Source of the DNA: Pogona vitticeps
Taxonomy: Eukaryota > Chordata > Lepidosauria > Squamata > Agamidae
Assembly (NCBI RefSeq): GCF_051106095.1
Contig: NC_135786.1
Span: 212,138,501 to 212,202,500 of the forward strand
Direction: 5' to 3'
DNA length: 64,000 nucleotides
The notes beneath the pieces were generated by a model. That model did no database searches. It was not told where the DNA came from and saw only the letters and a list, made by a program, of their open reading frames with translations. This document shows, one piece after another, positions 21,979-63,502 of the stretch; positions within the stretch are counted from its first letter, which is position 1; every line of letters begins with the position of its first letter. The position numbers were made by a program, and so were the translations under genes.

Positions 21979-22745
21979 AACATACCTGACTAGCCCTGTG
22001 GTTTTTCCTACTTTCTTCAGTTTAAGCTTGACTTTTGCTATAAGAGGCTGATGATCAGAGCCACAATCAGCTCCAGTTCTTGTTTTTGCTGACTGTAAAG
22101 AGCTTCTCCATCTTTGGCAGCAGAAAATATAATCAATCTGATTTTGGTATTGCCCACCTGGTGATGTCCATGTGTAGAGTCGCCTCTTGGGTTGTTGGGA
22201 AAGAGTGTTTCTGATCACCAGTTTGTTCTCTTGACAAAACTCTATTAGCCTTTGCCCTGCTTCGTTTTGAACTCCAAGGCCAAACTTCTGTTGTTCCTTT
22301 TATATTTTGACTCCCTACTTAAGCATTCCAGTCCCCTATGATGAGAACATCTTTCTTTGGTGTCAGTTCTAGAATGTGTTGCAAGTCTTCATAGAATTGG
22401 TCAGTTTCAGCCTCTTCAGCATTTTTGGTTGGTGCATAAACTTGGATTACTGTGATGTTGAAAGGTTTGCTTTGGATTTGTATTGAAATCATTCTATCAT
22501 TTTTGAGATTGTATCCCAGTACAACTTTTTCCACTCTTTTGTTGACTATGAGGGCTACTCCATTTCTTCTACGGGATTCTTGCCCACAGTAGTAGATATG
22601 GTTATCGTCTGAATTGAATTCACCTATTCCTGTCTATTTTAGTTCACTCACGCCCAGGGTGTCAGTGTTTATTCTTGCCATCTCCTGTTTAACCACATCC
22701 AGCTTACCAGTGTTCATAGATCTTACATTCCAGGTTCGTACACGT
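21979..22745 (-). mobile_element. BovB LINE endonuclease half (minus)
   Basis: The minus strand encodes the endonuclease part (IQVYAPTKNAEEAETDQFYE, DVLIIGDWNA, QIDYIFCCQRWRSSLQSAKT, DCGSDHQPLIAKV). The 5' end is near 22745, with the usual NVRS-type start region. Confidence 0.82.
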
Positions 22746-22981
22746 TTGTTAAGGAAGTAAAAGGTTGGAAATATTCAATTACCACCACTTTAATGTGGGA
22801 AATCTCTGCTTAACAGTTGTAGCTTGCATTCTGTTTCAGTGACATGCACACACTCCTGGCAGAGAGCACATTAACCCCTCATTCTGCTCTTTCGCTTAGA
22901 ACTAGAGCATAAGATCAAAGAGTTTCTCTGGCCAATCCTGGTGGCAATTAGGTAACTTGTATCCTGAGTTCTCACAACATA

Positions 22982-23129
22982 CAGTGGTGCCTCGCTTAGT
23001 GAGTACTCCGTTTAGCGATGAAATCGCTTTCCGACATATTTTTTGCGATCGCTTTGCGATGTTCCCTATGGGGGAATTTCGCTTTGCGATTATCGGTTCC
23101 CTGCTTCGGGTGCTTGCGAGACACCACTG
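22982..23129. mobile_element. Short Tigger-like MITE
   Basis: Starts CAGTGGTGCCTCGCTTAGTG after TA and ends CGAGACACCACTG before TA; interior repeats of CGCTTTGCGAT type. Confidence 0.7.
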
Positions 23130-23577
23130 TACTATGTAATCATGCGAAGTTAATAAAAAGAGTTCTCAAGGTGTTGCCTTTAGGTTCTGGTGGCTCAGAA
23201 CCTAAAGTCCATCTGTCGTGGACTCGCTCGTTGTACTTTCTCTAAGGCTAATTGCCTTCCTTCTGTTCCATGATCACCCACACTTAAACATTTGGGAAGC
23301 TCTTGGAAATTAAAGTACAGATACCCTGTATATCATTTTGATTAATAGTCATAAACATTCCTATACTTACCTAGTTCTTGTTAAATTTAATTTGAGTATT
23401 TCTGCTTATTACTAATCTGAGTTCATTGAATTCAAAGAGTACTCCTCACAGGACAAAATAAATATTTTAAAAATTCTTTTATGTTATTTTCCAGAAGCAC
23501 CAACATTTTCCACTTTTGTAGGGTATAAGCTGTACACTGCAACAGAATGTGTGACCTGAATTTCCATAATATTAATA
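23130..23577. other. Spacer before the right-hand unit
   Basis: I see no gene or known repeat here. It is the left flank of the right unit and has no match in the left unit, where the third RBM12B copy lies instead. Confidence 0.5.
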
Positions 23578-24372
23578 CAGTGGTGCCTCGCACAACGGGT
23601 GCCTCACACAATGATGAATTCACACAACGATGCCTTTTTCTGTTAAATTTGGCGCCTCACACAATGATGTTTCCTATGAGGAATTTTCACACAACGCTGC
23701 CTCTTTTTCGCTCCTGTAAACGTGTCCTACAATTTTTTACAAGAGCAAAAAGGGGCATCGGAAAGAGCTCTTTGATCTCCGTTTCCCATTTAAAGCTCTT
23801 TCCGATGTCTTTTTTCACTCATTTAAAAGTGCCTTAAACTGTTTGAAGCCTGTTTTAAATGCTTGCAATGGTTAGCCCACCTCCTTAACCCTATGCAAAC
23901 TTATTTTGGTGTTGTTCTGACACTTCGTTAATTTGTGGTGATTTTTTGTTTTTCCCCTCATTGAACTCCATGCATTTCAATGAGGGGAAAAACAAAAAAT
24001 CACCACAAATTAACGAAGTGTCAGAACAACACCAAAATAAGTTTGCATAGGTTTCAGGAGGTGGGCTAACCATTGCAAGCATTTAAAACAGGTTCCAAAC
24101 ATTGTAAGACACTTTTACAGGAGCGAAAAAGGACTTCGCAAAGCCATTGAAATGCACTGAGTCGGCTTCAATGCATTTCAATTGGGGAACCGGGTTTCAC
24201 TCAACGATGTTTCCTATGGGGATTTTCCCTCAAGGACGGCAATCCGTTCCATTTGGAACGGATTAACCGGTTTTCAATGCATTCCTATGGGAAACGGTGT
24301 TTCACAGAACGATGTTTCACACAACGTTGATTTTTTTGGAACCAACTAACATCTTTGTGCGAGGCACCACTG
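23578..24372. mobile_element. Tigger-like palindromic MITE A, complete copy
   Basis: CAGTGGTGCCTCGCACAACG after TA to GCGAGGCACCACTG before TA. It contains the long palindrome centred near 23973. Same family and position as 2129-2947; related to 56628-57182. Confidence 0.75.
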
Positions 24373-24381
24373 TATACAGTA

Positions 24382-25022
24382 CAGTGGTGCCTCGACATGC
24401 AGACATCCCCACTTATGAAAATTTTGAGGTACGGAAAGCTCCAGCCGCAAAATTTTGCTTCTATTTGCGGCCAGAGCTTCCACTTACGAAAGGGAAAAGG
24501 CAGGGGTAAAGGGCAGGAAATTTAAATTTACAGTACTAACTGTTGGTGGCAAAGAGGCTGCTTCTTTGTAGCTCTTTCACACCAATGGTTAGGGAAAGGG
24601 ATCTGGTGGCGGTGGCCCAGAGCCGGAAGGCTTGAGCCTACTGGGTGCTCTGGCAGCAGCAGTGCAGGTGGTGGAGGCAGCAGCTTCAGCTGCCCGGGGT
24701 GCTTCGGCTCTTCGCCCCCGGCCACGGTCGCCCAGCGCGAGGAGGCTTGAACTGGCCGGGGTGCTTCAGCTGTTCACCCCCGGGCAAGGTCACCCAGTGC
24801 CGGGAGGCTTGAGCTGGCTTGAGATTTATTTTTATTTTTGCAGGCCCAGGGGCTTGCAGTGTTTTATTTTTATTTGGGGTGGGGTGTATTTTTTCCTTCA
24901 GCTGGAACAGATTAAATGGTTTTCAATGCATTCCTATAGGAAATGGTGCTTTGACTTACGGAAATTTCAGCCTACGGCCACCGTTCCAATACAGATTAAT
25001 TCCATAAGTTGAGGCACCACTG
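24382..25022. mobile_element. Tigger-like MITE B, right unit
   Basis: Sister of 2957-3584, with the same TA-flanked ends (CAGTGGTGCCTCGACATGC and GAGGCACCACTG). It differs by a rearranged GC-rich stretch near 24690. Confidence 0.7.
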
Positions 25023-25103
25023 TACTGCTTCTCAGTAGTGTAATTGGGCACTACTGGATACAAATCAGCCAAATATCAATTCATGTCTTTCCATTTATGT
25101 ACT

Positions 25104-25109
25104 TTTATT
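25104..25109 (-). promoter_or_regulatory. Candidate polyadenylation signal, right-unit RBM12B
   Basis: Minus-strand AATAAA at the position equivalent to 3666-3671. Confidence 0.45.
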
Positions 25110-25463
25110 GTAAAACTGAGGTGAAATTATGAAAATGTACTGAACATCATAATGGGCAAGAAGCCAAGAAAACAGACAACTTATACATACAACAATACAC
25201 AACTTCTAGCTCTGAAATTTAAAACTCTACTGCAACAAAAACCATATTTAGACAAACCACAAACATACACTGCAAGGTCATGCTTTCATGAATTGCCCAG
25301 GGATACAATTCTGTCTGAAAGAACTTAAGACATCATTCCGACTCCCTCACAATAAAAGACACTAATTTTAGAAGCAGTCATAGCTATTTACAGTGAATTT
25401 ACTTTTTATATATTTTTCAAGAAATTTAATACCGTAAGCTTTGCTTCCTAAGCATTTTCTCAT

Positions 25464-27674
25464 TTATACCAAGCTCAACCTAATTTTGCACTCGCCAATT
25501 GGCCTATCATTAAGTTCATTAACAGCAGCCACTGCCTCATCATAATTTATCAGGGCAACAAGAGCGTCACCAGAAAACATGCCATACTCATTCTGCTGCA
25601 TAAAAAGAGATTCTGGTATGATCTTGTAGCCATAGAAAAAATCCAGAACTTCATCACGTGAGACTTCCGATGGTATATTCCTTAATTTAATCACTGTGAC
25701 ACGATCTGAGCCACTCCTGAAATCAGAGTCAGGCACAGTATGTCCATCTGGGAAAATTCCAGGAATTCTTTCACCAACATCTGTAAATGTGGGATGGACT
25801 CTAACATGATCAGGTGAACAGACTGAATCATCAGGTGGATGTCTGTGATCAGATGGATACTTTAAATCATCAGCTGAATGATTATAATACCATGGATGCT
25901 TTACATTTCCCTGCATGGATTCAACCTGAGAATGAAGTTTACCTTTTTTATTTGTGTAGGGATGATCCTGCATCTTTTTATTTAATACTGATGGAACATT
26001 GATACCAAACTCTCGCATTTGTTCCTCAGATATGCTTCTCAGGAGTACTTCCGTTCCCAAAAAATGCTTACGATTTAAAATTTCAGCTTTCCGTGCTTCA
26101 TCTTCAGATCTAAATTTGACTAACGCTTCTCCCAGTCCAGCTCCTTTGTCATCATACAGCAAACGAATATCCCTGTCGTCAATATTAAATCCTGCAAAAA
26201 ACTTCTGCACTTCAACATTTGTCACATCAAATGGAAAATTTCTTACATATAAACATGTATATGAGCCAGAATGTTGATCTTGATCGTTTTTTCCCCTCCT
26301 ATGGTAATGTCCTTCTGGTGATCTTGTAGTTTCTGAAGATCCAATTAACTGAAATGCTTCCGTTTTGGAAATGGGGAAAAGGTGAACCTTTTGAGGGTAA
26401 AGATGCCACTTGTGATATTTGAGTGCAACCTCATATATTCTGAGTGATTTGAAAGTCACAATTGCATCCCTGCTTCTATGGCTACGTGGCTTTAAGAATA
26501 CAATCTAATCATCAGAAATATCCAGCTCTCCAAAGAATAATCTCAATTCATCCTTATCACCAACAGGTGACAGATTTTGTACACGTACATAGTACTCCCT
26601 GTTATGAGATGAAAGAGAATGGGTTGAGCCAGAAAATGGTGAATGAGAATGTGTAGTAACTCTCTTTGGCGAAGACCTGGAATGGATCCGTACTGCAATC
26701 CCTCTTGGTGGAGACCTAGAATAGATCCGTGTTGTAATCTTCCTTGGTGGAGACCGTGAAAGAGTGCGTGCTGTAACCCTCCTTGATGGAGACCTTGAAT
26801 GGCTCTGTGCTGTAATCCTCCTTGGTGAAGACCGTGAATGAGTCCGTGCTGTAACCCTCCTTGATGGAGACCTTGAATGGCTCCGTGCTGTAATCCTCCT
26901 TGGTGAAGACCGTGAATGAGTCTGTGCTGTAACCATCCTTGATGGAGACCTTGAATGGCTCCGTGCTGTAATCCTCCTTGGTGAAAACCGTGAATGAGTC
27001 CGTGCAGTATTATTTCTTGATGGAGATCTTGAATGGGTATGTGTCATAATCCTCCCTGATGGAGAACAAGACCTTGAACGAGTGCATGCCATAATTCTCC
27101 TTGGAGGAGACCTGGAGTGACTACATGCCATAACCCTCCTTGTAGGAGATTTTGAATGGGTGTATCTTCCTGAGGACTCTCTCCTGGGCTGCTTATAGTT
27201 TGCTTGCGCGATCTCCCTACTGCTGTTTCGGGAACCGCTGGAATGGAATTCACGCTGTGAGAAATCCACAGAACTATAGCTAGATTTGTCCACTCCTTTC
27301 TTAAGGGCTGCAACTACATTTGAAAGGCTGCCAACTCCAGAGGCCCCAGGGTTATTAGAACCTGTCCGCCTAGAGCCAGTTACTGTTTCTTTTCCACCAC
27401 GATCAAATATTTTCCTATTAATTTCTATTATATGCTGCATTTCTGTCTTGCTGCTAAGAAACAATTCGATACGTGAACCCCTGATAGATATTCCTGAATA
27501 GCTCATTGCTCGCCGTGCATCTTCATCTGTTGCAAATATGATAAAAGCTTCCCCCTTTTCTCCTCCAATAATATATACACCACCATCAGGGATATTCAAT
27601 CCTGAGAAGAAATGGCGAATATCCACAGGGCCTGCAACAACAGGAAGCCCCTGTAAACGGATGACTACAGCCAT
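25464..27674 (-). pseudogene. RBM12B: RBM12B, right-unit copy with a premature stop
   Basis: Collinear with the intact copy from the ATG (27672-27674) to the stop codon at 25464, with the same four RRMs and Ser/Arg-like repeats. A single in-frame TAG at 26505-26507 replaces the Gln codon (CAG) that follows Asp-Asp in RRM2. It leaves a 389-residue product with RRM1, the repeats and a fragment of RRM2. The frame is otherwise open to the normal end, so the break looks recent. The repeat array has one 13-residue unit fewer. The promoter and splice acceptor (CACAG near 27701) look unharmed, so a short protein or a transcript subject to decay is possible. A sequencing error or a polymorphic allele is an alternative. 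Confidence 0.85.
26640..27161 (-). repeat. 39-bp coding minisatellite, right-unit RBM12B
   Basis: About thirteen 39-bp units, one fewer than the copy at 5207-5767. The missing unit is among the last four. Confidence 0.8.
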
Positions 27675-29409
27675 TCTGAGTTCAACCCACAGCAAGCCAC
27701 CTGTGTATAAAACACACAATAGCAAGCCTTTAAGACACTGAAAAAGTACTACACCTCACACTCTACCATTTAAAACAGAAATGTCCACCTTCAACCTAGT
27801 ATACAAAATCAAAGAATAACTCAACTGAAACCACAAGAAGCCTATTTAATCATAAAGCTTGCTAACAATTATTCATCCTGAAATTCTGAGTGTTCCATCA
27901 GCATTCCAAATAATCAAAACAGTTTCAGTAATTCTAACTGGCTCTAATGAAGATAAAGAAATCTTTCACTGCACATATACAGGCCATCACAACTTTTATG
28001 AGGATATTAAACCAGAAGTTATCTCTAGTCCTGTGTCTTTGCCAAACACTCCACTTCTTAACAACCAACGTTAAGCCATCCAGTCCCTATGATGTATCAT
28101 TTCCTCATGATCTGGACATCCAATCTGTACTTCCTCTCCTGCCACAAGTCTTTCAGAAAGAAATCATCTCAGACAACAGAAGCATTAATGTTTTAGAAGC
28201 TTACCTGTTTCTTCCTCAAAGGCCTGATTAAAGTCTGTGAAATCACCTTAACTGTGGAAAGAAAAACATGATTAATGGCCAATAAGTAGGTTTACATATC
28301 ATGTCTCATTACTGAGGAATATCTTTGACCAATGCCAAGAGTAACCAACTAAAAAAAATTGATGGTTTTATACAAAGTTCTGGTCCCAATCCAGACTTCT
28401 ACAAAACACAAACAAAAAACTCACAAGACATAAATAATGAATTTCAACAAAACAGCATCTTGGCATATCCATTTTGAGAGGATACTCTCCCATTAAAGCT
28501 AATTTCAGTAAGCCTTGAAAATAAGCTTGTAATCACTCCTTCAGAGATCCGCATAAAGTTTCTTCAGTGTCCAGAGTTGTTGAAAGGTGGAATCTCACAC
28601 AAAAAGACAGAAGTGTCCAGGTCTGCTGAAATTCTTTTTCTTGGAAAGACAGTGATCAGATGCTCAGTGGTATGAGTGCTGTATTGTAGACATGTCATAT
28701 TATAAAAAAAATAATAAATCCAAAAACCAAAAATTCCAGGAAAACATATTAATAGTCTTTCCACTTCTTCCACAAATCTGCCATCACACTACCAATCTAC
28801 AAAAATTCCTCATAATCTTTCAACTCCGTACTCTAGAACACAAACTGTAAAAGCATCACACAATGTACTGTCACATAAAATCTACACAAGATATTTATCA
28901 GAACACTCTTGTAACAAGTTCTAAAAACACAAAGAGGCCATAATGGAAAATAGTGCAGCCCAATTCTCTGCAAGTAAGATCTACTAAGTTCATCAGAACT
29001 TACTCTCAAATAAGTACATACAAGATTACAGTGCTAAAGTTAAAATAAATGATTCTTTTATATTATATAGAGAAATGCATTTGACACATAGTGTTCCACG
29101 AGAATACTGCAACTGCAATACACAGATTGCAAATTTCAAATCATTTTAATTTATTTGGACACTGCACTAGATATAGCGCTGAGATAAAATATATACAGTA
29201 CATTTGTTTAAAACCTGTCTCAGTGAACTCAATATTAGCCAAGATTTGTTAGGCCATTATCTAATGTAAAACACTACAATCAGTGTGTTATATCTGCTAT
29301 ATTTCCCAGCTGTGTTTTCTTCCTAACTAACCAAAACCCATTTTACAAATTTCAAAAATAATCAGAGATGTTTAACTCATTACCATGTTGTCCCTGCTAT
29401 GTTACCTAT

Positions 29410-29744
29410 AGGTAAACCTAAAGGTTCCCCTTGACAATTGCCCAGTCGTGTCTGACTCTAGGGGCCAGTGCTCATCCCTGTTTCTAGGCCATAGAGCCAG
29501 CATTTGTCCGTAGACAGTTTCCATGGTCACGTGGCCAGTGCAACTAGACACAGAATGATGTTACCTTCCTACTGCGGTGGTACCTATTTATCTACTTACA
29601 TTTTCATTCTTTTGAACTGCTAAGTTGGGAGGAGCTGGGACAGGCAAAGGGAGCTCACTCCATTGCGTGGATTCAAACTGCTGGTCTGACGACCTTGCAG
29701 CCCAGAGGCTTTGCAGCTAACCCGCAATGCCACTACGTTCCCCC
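29410..29744 (-). mobile_element. tRNA-derived SINE (Sauria type), right unit
   Basis: The same insertion as 8012-8346, with the target-site duplication ATGTTACCTAT at 29399-29409 and 29745-29755. Confidence 0.85.
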
Positions 29745-30363
29745 ATGTTACCTATCGCTTGGCGCAATTTAGCCAACACTTATTGCCCACTGTTTATAGT
29801 ATAAGGAAAGGAAAAGAATATTTAAGAGAGGTCTTAAAAGGTGTGAAATTACACACAGTACACAACCAGTAAGCAAAGTTGTGTGTCAAAAACTTGTGAC
29901 AGTAAATGCCAGGATATTCTGAATTCCTCTTTAGAATTTTTTTACTTATTCCAAATATTCCTGGGCAAATCAGTTTCCAGAAATACCACAGACAAAAATA
30001 CAGCAAACTGATACTATTTATTGTAAGTATTTCTTTCTACATTTCAGTTCTTTACATTCTAATTTTTTATGCACTTACTTGGGAATAGGACCCACTGAAA
30101 TCACTAGAGCTTACTTTTGAGCAGGTATGCATAGGATTGGATAGTTAAAATCTGAAACAGCTCTTGAAAAAACAAATAAAATGGTCATGGCAAAAAACCA
30201 ATAGGTTATGAGCAAAATCCTGTTTGTGCAAGTACAAGATTCCTGCATAAGCATGATAGGAATTATGCAATTCAATTTCATCACCAAATCCACAATACAC
30301 TACCAGTAGTGTTCCTGGGTTAGCACTCCCACCTCAGGACTATCATCGCTACCACTGACAAAA

Positions 30364-30791
30364 TGGCAAGTTATGTCCATATAGTCATGCAACAAACTTT
30401 TGCCCATTATGTTACTGCACTTAGATACTAAATGTCATTTAAATGTAACGATGTATGTGTCCACAGAACAATAACTCCCAATTAAGAAATCCTTAATGCA
30501 TTTTATTCCCTTGTATGCCTTAGAAAAAGCAAGCAAAAGCAAATGCTTCCATTAAAAAAGCTGCAAATACGCCTATCCTTTAACTATCCATTATCAGAGT
30601 CTACTCTTTCCTAGGAAGTCACAAAGTCAAATCAATCTGCCATCTAGAATGTACAGCATGATAGAACTCAAAGATATCCAGGCATAATGATTTCAGAAAC
30701 TGTAGTTTTTGTATTTTACCAAATCTTTTCCTTCTTGATCAGTCGAAAGTAGAATAAAAACAAAGTGTGATAGATTGCCTGTGCTCACAGA
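30364..30791. other. About 428 bp present only in the right unit
   Basis: The left unit jumps from CCACTGACAAA (near 8969) to CTCACATCCATCC, skipping this block. No repeat family or flanking duplication is evident, so deletion from the left unit is likelier than insertion here. Confidence 0.6.
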
Positions 30792-31591
30792 CTCACAACC
30801 ATCCTTTAATGAAACAGAATATTAAAGTTATTGTACTGAATTTTCTCAAAATGAAATGGAACCAAAAAGTACTACAGTGAGTGAGTGAAACTGAAGATAC
30901 TAGTTATATCTTATCAAAAGAAAGGTAACCTGTTGATATAAAATGTAACGGATGTGGGCCTCTTCAGGTATACCTCCGTAAAAAATATTATTCTTTCAGG
31001 AGTAGGTTTTTGTTGTTCTTAGTATAAGAATATGTAATATACACTACGGGAAAACAGCATAGACTACTGCTAAAGCTCTACTTTAAGAATGTCCACATAA
31101 CGCTTTAAACCAAGTATGCGAAATCAGTTAATGTGATCTAGGTACTCTTGTCCACAAGACCCATATCAGTGGTCCGAGAATACGTGGGGAAAGCAGCAAC
31201 CTAAATATATTTGCAGAACAGATTTTGTGACACCGAGGACGTCCCTTAACGGCTTCGGAAGTTGACAAAGCAGAGTTATTTCTTCTCCACCGCAGCTCGA
31301 AAGGAATAACACCGCGCAAAAGAGAACAACGTTAACAACGCTGCAACTTCTTACGAACCAAGCTTCCACACCAGAATAAGCAAGATATCAGCGCGACCAC
31401 AGTAGCCATCTGGATGGCATTATCACTTCTCCCTAAACTAAAAGCTCTTACATTAGAAACACGGAATAACGGAGTTGGAAGGGCCGCTAAGGCCATCGAG
31501 TCCAACCTCGTGCTCAGCGTAGGAATCCCAATCAAAGCAGATCTGACAAGACGGTTGTCCAATTAAATTAAAACCCAGCAGGAATCATCTC

Positions 31592-32222
31592 GGCCCATAT
31601 CTCTCTACGCGCGAGCGGGAGCAGCAGAAGGTGCGGGACGAAAAGCGTCGGGCCTGGAAAAGCTCAGAGGCTTCCTGCCGAAGCCACAGACACACACACA
31701 CACACAAAAGCCCCAAGGACAACACTGCCACGGCCCGGTCACATCCCGCTTGTACTAACCAGGTCCGGGCCGGTACAGAGACCCACCGAGGGCACCCCGG
31801 CCCTGCGACTCTCCTCAGGGAAAGAAAGGAACCCAAACCCGGTTACTTTCAAGTTCCTCAGGCCGCATACTTCGGCCCTTTCCCGGGCTTCTTCCCTCCC
31901 GGCCCCCTTCGTCCTCCGCTCCCCGGGGCTGCTGACGTGTCTCGCTCGCCCACAGGGCCACCGAAAAACGGACCGCCGCTCCCCTCCGCCAAAGTCACCG
32001 GTAGGAGAAACAAAGCGCCGGCCACAGTCTCCCCCCGCCCCCGCCTCAAGAGAGGGCGAACGGTTACCCCCCTCCCCGCGCCCGCCCGGCTGCCCGCAGA
32101 AAAAAAACCCACTTCCGCCGACGGTACCAAACACGCATGCCTGAACGGCACCGGAAACTCAGGCCTTCCCCAATCACGTCGGAGTTTAACGACTTCTTCC
32201 GGTACCAATGACTTACCCTGAA
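31592..32222. promoter_or_regulatory. CpG island, presumed RBM12B promoter, right unit
   Basis: Nearly identical to 9770-10400, including the (CA)n run and the ETS-like and NRF1-like cores. It stands upstream of the stop-containing RBM12B. Confidence 0.65.
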
Positions 32223-33844
32223 AACAGCGTTTCAACAAGAAAAACAAAACAAAAAGGTGGAAAAAGAGATGTTGGAGCACCTTTAAAGTTAACTGCTATA
32301 TATTGATTTTGTCTTTATTTATTTTTAATTTAATTTTTATTTGCATACAAAGAGAGTTGAGGCTTCTTTGGAAGATTGAGAGCTTAGTAACTGGGTTCTT
32401 GCGCAGCAAAAACAGCTTTTTTCTCCTAGCGTTAGGACTGGAGTGTCAACAGTCGGTTTTCTACACTGTCCTTTCTCAAGTGCTAAAATGCTAACATAAA
32501 CGTGCATATATTTCACCTTCTCCTGAGGTCATCTAGCAGTAAACCTTGGCACAGTCCTTGCTTTACAAATAAGTTTCTGATATGGCTCGAACGAAATACT
32601 TAGTGATTTCTGGTGAAAGTGCAAGAAGAAAGTGTCAAAGCAGGACTGAAAGTGAACACTGAAAAGACAAAAATCGTGGCTACTAAATTACACAACTTTA
32701 ATGCTGACAATTTTATTTATTTATAATATTTCTTACTTGCTTTTCTCCTAAGGAAAACACGAAGGCAGCTTTCATAATTAAAAAAACGTGATAAATATTA
32801 GTTACGACAGCAATCCTATACATTTAGTACATTATTATCTGGGGTGGGCCTTTGATGTGCATAGAATGTGGATGCTCACCAGTTGTACTCCATTTTACAA
32901 TCCTCCCTTATCTGCCCCGGATAGGTATTACATGGTACTTCTATATACGCGTCAGTTTTAACGGCTGCTATCTACTTCAATCATCAGTGGGCAGAATACA
33001 ATGAACATTCTACATGATATACAGCACATCTCTCCCTTAATCATGCTAAATTTTTTTGTTTATTTTGCTGCAACAAACTCTTTCGCTTAGCGGTTTACTA
33101 TCTGAGAGGGGTTTTAAACCGAGTGCTATGCCTAGAATTGTGACGGCAAGAGGAGAAGGGAGGACAGAGGACGAGAAGGTTACGCAATGTCATCGAAGAT
33201 ACCAACAGCAATTTGACACGATTCCGGGAGGCAGTGGAAGACAGGAGGGCCTGGCGTGCTCTGGTCCATGGGGTCATGAAGAGTCGGACACGGCTTAACG
33301 GCTAACATGTCCTGAATCCATTTTCGATTTTGCTTTACCTTTTTTTAGTGTAGTACTTGTGTGATTCATTTAAAATATTTGTATAATTACTGTTTTTAAT
33401 TTTTCAGTATTGGCTTTTAAAGGCCACCTTGCGCTCGTTTTAAACAGAAAGCCAATACTGTATAAAAATATTTAAAGTAAATAAATAAGATTACGTTTCT
33501 AGATATCCATTTCTGCCCCATGCAACCAACAATAACCTTTTAATACCCTATGTTTCTGTTTATATCTGGCAAAAGCAGTTTACAATCCAAAAATGAAAAA
33601 AAAAACGTGTTGCCCATAGTCGACAGCCACCAGGCTGGATAATATCTTCACTTGGGCACAAAAATGTCAAATACTGTACTTAACAATAATATTCTAATCT
33701 AAAGGAAGCCATGGCCTTGGGCAGTCAAGAGCCAAACAGAGGATATTGTCACACAGTGATAAGACCGCCATAACGCAGATGCCTTGACAGCAGAGGCGAG
33801 CAGCCGTTCAATAAATGTACTATTAATCCCTCGACCTCTGTTTT
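32223..33844. other. Intergenic spacer, right unit
   Basis: Aligns with 10401-12000; no gene seen. It holds the BovB fragment at about 33130-33307 and a few small indels relative to the left unit (for example near 32605 and 32728). Confidence 0.6.
33130..33307 (+). mobile_element. BovB LINE 3'-end fragment, right unit
   Basis: Sister of 11290-11467; encodes the BovB C-terminal FREAVEDRRAWRALVHGV. Confidence 0.8.
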
Positions 33845-33985
33845 ATTGGACGGGAGAGTGGTTAATATTAACCCCTCTGGCTTTCCGTAGGCACAAGCCT
33901 CGGGGACCGCCCCTCCAAACCAGTGAAGGTTGCGTTCGTTGGTTACTTCGCCGCAGAATGGGGCGGGATTAAGGACTCAGTAACC
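33845..33985 (+). promoter_or_regulatory. TMEM67 proximal promoter, right unit
   Basis: Reverse CCAAT at 33845-33849 and GC box GGGGCGGG at 33960-33967, within a CpG-rich block reaching to about 34465. Confidence 0.65.

Positions 33986-63502
<29,517 letters not shown>

Larger units (their letters stand above)
27701..31591 (-). other. RBM12B 5' non-coding region, right unit
   Basis: Aligns with 6307-9769 and has no gene of its own. It contains a SINE (29410-29744), the extra block 30364-30791 and perhaps a CR1-like trace near 31462-31544. Confidence 0.6.
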
